Shown here: positions 15,065 through 17,525 of the stretch, piece after piece | How the letters are laid out: the number at the start of each line of letters is the position of its first letter | How positions within the stretch are numbered: the stretch's first letter is position 1 | Assembly (NCBI GenBank): GCA_905236895.1 | Contig: CAJOQI010000150.1 | Span: 1 to 17,525 of the forward strand | Reading direction: 5' to 3' | Length of the DNA stretch: 17,525 nucleotides | Source of the DNA: an uncultured Peptostreptococcaceae bacterium | GTDB lineage: Bacteria > Bacillota > Clostridia > Peptostreptococcales > Anaerovoracaceae | The notes under the pieces: model-generated | What the model saw: only the letters and a program-made list of their open reading frames with translations | Databases searched by the model: none | What the model was told of the DNA's origin: nothing | Translations under genes and position numbers: made by a program

Positions 15065-16462
15065 TTACTTCTTTTTGTTTTCCACATCAGCAAGATAGTA
15101 TTTGCCGGGTGTGTTGTAGTATTCATTTACCATGGTTTTAATCTTGGGCAGGAGCAGCAGCAAGCATACAACGTTGGGGATGATGATGAGACCAAGGAAT
15201 GCGTCTGTAAGTGAATAGAGGACGCCAAGGTCGATTCCCATTCCGCCTACGATACAAGCTGCGATATAGATCCAAACCCAGACTTTGCTGAACTTAACTC
15301 CGAAGAGGAATTCAGCCTGCTTCATTCCGTAGAATGCGCATGCCAGCATTGTTGAAAGTACAAAGAGGAATACGCAGATAGCTACGAAGTAAAGTCCGAA
15401 GGAACCGAATACGCTGTTATAAGCAGCCTGTGCAAGAGCACCGGTTTCAAGTCCGCTTTCTGTCCATACACCGGAGGTGAGGATTACGAGAGCGGTCATG
15501 GTGCAAACTACGATGGTATCAACGAATACCTCGAATACACCCCAGGAAGCCTGACGTACAGGATGGTCAACGGAAGCGGAAGCGTGGCTTGCGCAGGTTG
15601 TACCAAAGCCTGCCTCGTTGGAATAAAGTCCACGAGCAAGACCCCAGCGGAGTGTAGCACCAACTGTAGCACCGGCGAATCCGCCGAATGCAGCTCTTCC
15701 GGTAAATGCATAACGGAAGATGGAAGCGATTGCTTCGGGTACGTTTTTGATGTTAACAAAGATTACGATTATAGCACCAATCAGGTAAACGATAGCCATG
15801 ATTGGAACCAGCTTCTCGGTTACGCCTGCAACACGCTTTGCTCCGCCGATTACGGTGATGGCGGTGATGATGGCAACTACGATAGCGATAGCTATCTGAG
15901 GAACGCCGATTGCTACGCCCTGCTGGGTTGCGGAAGCAGCCTGTGCAGCCAGGGAGGGAACCAGCTCGATCATCAGCATGAATGCATAGAATGAACCGAA
16001 GAATGCGCCAATCTTGCGAAGGGCAGAGCCTTCTTCACCGATCTGACGGCAGTAATAGTATGGTCCGCCTACATACTCGCCCTCTTCGTTCTTATGTCTG
16101 TAAGCGAGACCGGCGGTAACTTCAACGAATTTTGTACCAAAGCCTATAAGGGCCATGATTTCAATCCAGAAGACGGCACCAGGTCCGCCAAGAGCAATAG
16201 CTACAGGTACACCAACGATATTGGAAGCACCGATAGCGGAAGCGAGAGCAGAGGTTGCAGCGGCAAAGGCATTTACGTTACCTTCGCCGGATGACTTTCC
16301 AAACATCTTACCGAAGGTTTGCCTCATAACATAGCCAAAATGCCTAAACCAAGGGAAGCCGAGGTAAGCACCGATTACGAGGCCGCCTGCGCCGCAGAGC
16401 AGTAGGAGGGGAATTCCCCAGAACCAGTTAGCAAATGCCAATAAAGCATCAACAATAAACAT
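15065..16462 (-). CDS. Alanine/glycine:cation symporter (AGCS family)
   Basis: The 465-residue integral membrane protein has about ten to eleven hydrophobic segments and the AGCS signature GASNIVGVPVAIALGGPGAV, followed by FWIEIMALIGFGTKFVEV. GLARGLYSNEAGFGTTCASH is the conserved loop of the AlsT/DagA/YaaJ group. The family couples uptake of alanine or glycine to sodium (or proton) entry. Length is normal, and GGAGA stands before the ATG. It is a single-gene unit with its own promoter and a strong terminator. Its place between peptidase genes and a RocB-like gene fits use of amino acids as energy source. Direction of transport and exact substrate are inferred. Confidence 0.93.
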   Translation of the reverse strand: MFIVDALLAFANWFWGIPLLLLCGAGGLVIGAYLGFPWFRHFGYVMRQTFGKMFGKSSGEGNVNAFAAATSALASAIGASNIVGVPVAIALGGPGAVFWIEIMALIGFGTKFVEVTAGLAYRHKNEEGEYVGGPYYYCRQIGEEGSALRKIGAFFGSFYAFMLMIELVPSLAAQAASATQQGVAIGVPQIAIAIVVAIITAITVIGGAKRVAGVTEKLVPIMAIVYLIGAIIVIFVNIKNVPEAIASIFRYAFTGRAAFGGFAGATVGATLRWGLARGLYSNEAGFGTTCASHASASVDHPVRQASWGVFEVFVDTIVVCTMTALVILTSGVWTESGLETGALAQAAYNSVFGSFGLYFVAICVFLFVLSTMLACAFYGMKQAEFLFGVKFSKVWVWIYIAACIVGGMGIDLGVLYSLTDAFLGLIIIPNVVCLLLLLPKIKTMVNEYYNTPGKYYLADVENKKK

Positions 16463-16522
16463 AAGGTTCTCCTTTCATAATAACGAACAATAATAACACT
16501 AAGATTTGCGCTCTATATTAAG

Positions 16523-16559
16523 TTCCGATAGATAATAATCCGTCGGAAATCAATATCAA
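16523..16559 (-). promoter_or_regulatory. Candidate promoter of the symporter gene with an overlapping dyad
   Basis: TTGATA (16554-16559, minus) and TATTAT (16532-16537) are 16 bases apart, about 70 bases before the symporter's ATG. A dyad TTCCGA-N14-TCGGAA (16523-16528 and 16543-16548) is centred on the -10 and could be an operator. No glycine-riboswitch-like sequence was recognised in the leader. Confidence 0.5.
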
Positions 16560-16576
16560 ATTGTCTAGGTGCAAAG

Positions 16577-16616
16577 GAAGGCTTGAGTCAATTCACGGAG
16601 GAAATGCCAAGCCTTC
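16577..16616 (-). terminator. Hairpin after the RocB-like gene
   Basis: GAAGGCTTG and CAAGCCTTC (16577-16585 with 16608-16616) form a perfect 9-bp stem with a 22-base loop, 10 bases after the RocB-like gene's stop. Only CTTTG follows on the minus strand, so it would be a poor intrinsic terminator. It could mark or protect the 3' end of the message. Confidence 0.4.
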
Positions 16617-16626
16617 TAGTTTGACA

Positions 16627-17525
16627 TTATTTTAATATTTTCAACACAGCTTCGCAAGTTATGTTGGGAATGTTTCTAAAGGTATGCTTCATATCAACTC
16701 GTTCAGTAAGCATATGACCGTCTCTTCCAAAGGTTCCGATATTCACCACGGGAACCCCGATTTGCATAATCTTATCCACGTCGTGATAATACTTAACCTT
16801 CCAGGAGGGCATATTGTCGCCAAGAGCCTTAAAGGCCTCCGGTTCGTCGCAAATGGTCATGAAGCTTGAATCGGAAATATAGGGATAGAACATTCGGGTT
16901 TTGATCTGTCTTTCCGATTCCGGTCTGATAAGCTCAACTGCTTCTTCCACCGCGTCCAGAAGGGCACATTCCTTTTCTGTCTTTCGGGTCATCTCGATCC
17001 GTGCACTATGGACAGAACCGAAGAAGATGACCAGGGCGGGGGATTTATCCTCATGCCATTTCCAGGCTTCCTCCGCCACTCTCAGGCTGAACAGTCTGAG
17101 ATCCAGTTCCGGTTCTTCTTGATGAAGCTTAACTGCAAAGTCATGGATGCTCTTGGTAAAAGCCTCTCCGTGCTTTTCTTCAAGCTCATCCATGAACATT
17201 TTCCATGTGTATACTCTACTATACCACGGTAAAGTTGTAAAGTGCACATTGGAAAGTTCACAGAATTTTTTATATTGCTCATTAAGATATTCAATTACAT
17301 CTTCAAAGGACTTAACTCCTATGTCGTAGCATTTATCTATTACGTTTGCAGGACTCATGCCGTGGGTGAAGAAGTTATAGTAGGAGAAGCCTACCAATGC
17401 GGTCTGCACCGTATAGGGTCCCTTGGTATCCATTTGCTTAAGGGAGATGGGAGGAATGGCAACCTCTCCCTGGGCGATGTCGCAGAGCTCCGTATTAAGG
17501 GACATATTCCTGGTTACCTCGGCGA
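16627..17525 (-). CDS. rocB: RocB-like M20-family protein, N-terminal part outside window
   Basis: About 298 C-terminal residues are visible. The frame is still open at the window edge (AEVTRN precedes the first in-window Met at 17505), so that Met is internal and the gene starts beyond the window. PISLKQMDTKGPYTVQTALV, TLPWYSRVYTWKMFMDELEE and the end VVNIGTFGRDGHMLTERVDM match my recollection of RocB, an M20-peptidase-like protein of arginine utilisation. The GxDGHxxTER segment resembles the conserved end of M20 metallopeptidases. RocB's exact reaction is not established, and the metal-binding half may lie outside the window. Context with peptidases and an amino-acid symporter agrees with amino-acid catabolism. 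No arginase or ornithine gene is visible. Confidence 0.72.
   Translation of the reverse strand, partial: AEVTRNMSLNTELCDIAQGEVAIPPISLKQMDTKGPYTVQTALVGFSYYNFFTHGMSPANVIDKCYDIGVKSFEDVIEYLNEQYKKFCELSNVHFTTLPWYSRVYTWKMFMDELEEKHGEAFTKSIHDFAVKLHQEEPELDLRLFSLRVAEEAWKWHEDKSPALVIFFGSVHSARIEMTRKTEKECALLDAVEEAVELIRPESERQIKTRMFYPYISDSSFMTICDEPEAFKALGDNMPSWKVKYYHDVDKIMQIGVPVVNIGTFGRDGHMLTERVDMKHTFRNIPNITCEAVLKILK

Noticed and set aside
16463..16626. Glycine riboswitch or T-box leader before the symporter
   Set aside because: AGCS genes often have such leaders, but the conserved core sequences of neither were seen. Only a promoter, a dyad and a hairpin were found.
17503..17505. ATG at 17505 as the start of the RocB-like gene
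   Set aside because: The frame stays open to the window edge with family-like residues before the ATG, and no ribosome site fits. The visible product is only the C-terminal part of a longer family.

Overview
The window reads as a stretch of chromosome from a low-to-mid GC, amino-acid-fermenting anaerobe of the Bacillota (Clostridia). The grounds are Shine-Dalgarno sites of GGAGG type, sigma-A-like promoters, an oxygen-sensitive 2-oxoacid:ferredoxin oxidoreductase operon, several peptidase and amino-acid transport genes, and a large secreted protein with InlB B-type repeats. The genus cannot be fixed from what is visible. No rRNA, tRNA, CRISPR array, insertion sequence or prophage gene was seen. 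No gene-free stretch exceeds about 205 bases.

Layout from left to right. (1) 1-4823, minus: the first ~1607 codons of a giant secreted surface protein. It has a signal peptide, a Glu-rich stalk, a ZU5-like domain, ten InlB-type repeats, MBG/YDG-like modules and Cys-pair repeats, and its C-terminus lies outside the window. (2) 4949-6210, minus: two closely packed genes. One is a protein with two UPF0339/DUF1508 domains and a histone-H1-like Lys/Ala/Pro tail. The other is a membrane-anchored Mrr-type nuclease-fold protein. (3) 6211-6413: a divergent promoter region with two good promoters and four copies of a decamer forming two inverted repeats. (4) 6414-8357, plus: a patatin-like phospholipase gene broken by a frameshift, then a band-7/SPFH (QmcA-like) membrane protein. 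(5) 8428-11715, minus: an operon of a P-loop ATPase, a ferredoxin subunit, and alpha, beta and gamma subunits of a 2-oxoacid (probably branched-chain, VOR-type) ferredoxin oxidoreductase. (6) 11903-14876, minus: an operon with its own promoter and terminator. It holds a 40-codon ORF that looks like a collapsed larC gene, a GNAT acetyltransferase, an M32 carboxypeptidase and an M55 (DppA-like) D-aminopeptidase. (7) 15065-16462, minus: an alanine/glycine:cation symporter with its own terminator. (8) 16627-17525, minus: the C-terminal part of a RocB-like M20-family protein, cut by the window edge.

Together regions 5-8 suggest a peptide and amino-acid catabolic neighbourhood. Peptidases release amino acids, a sodium-type symporter moves Ala/Gly, and the ferredoxin-linked oxidoreductase oxidises 2-oxoacids from transaminated amino acids to acyl-CoA, reducing ferredoxin. 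Regions 1-4 are envelope and nucleoid related and are not obviously linked to that metabolism. The least ordinary items are the larC-derived mini-ORF, the UPF0339-plus-histone-tail protein beside a membrane Mrr protein, and the decamer quartet built into the patatin promoter.
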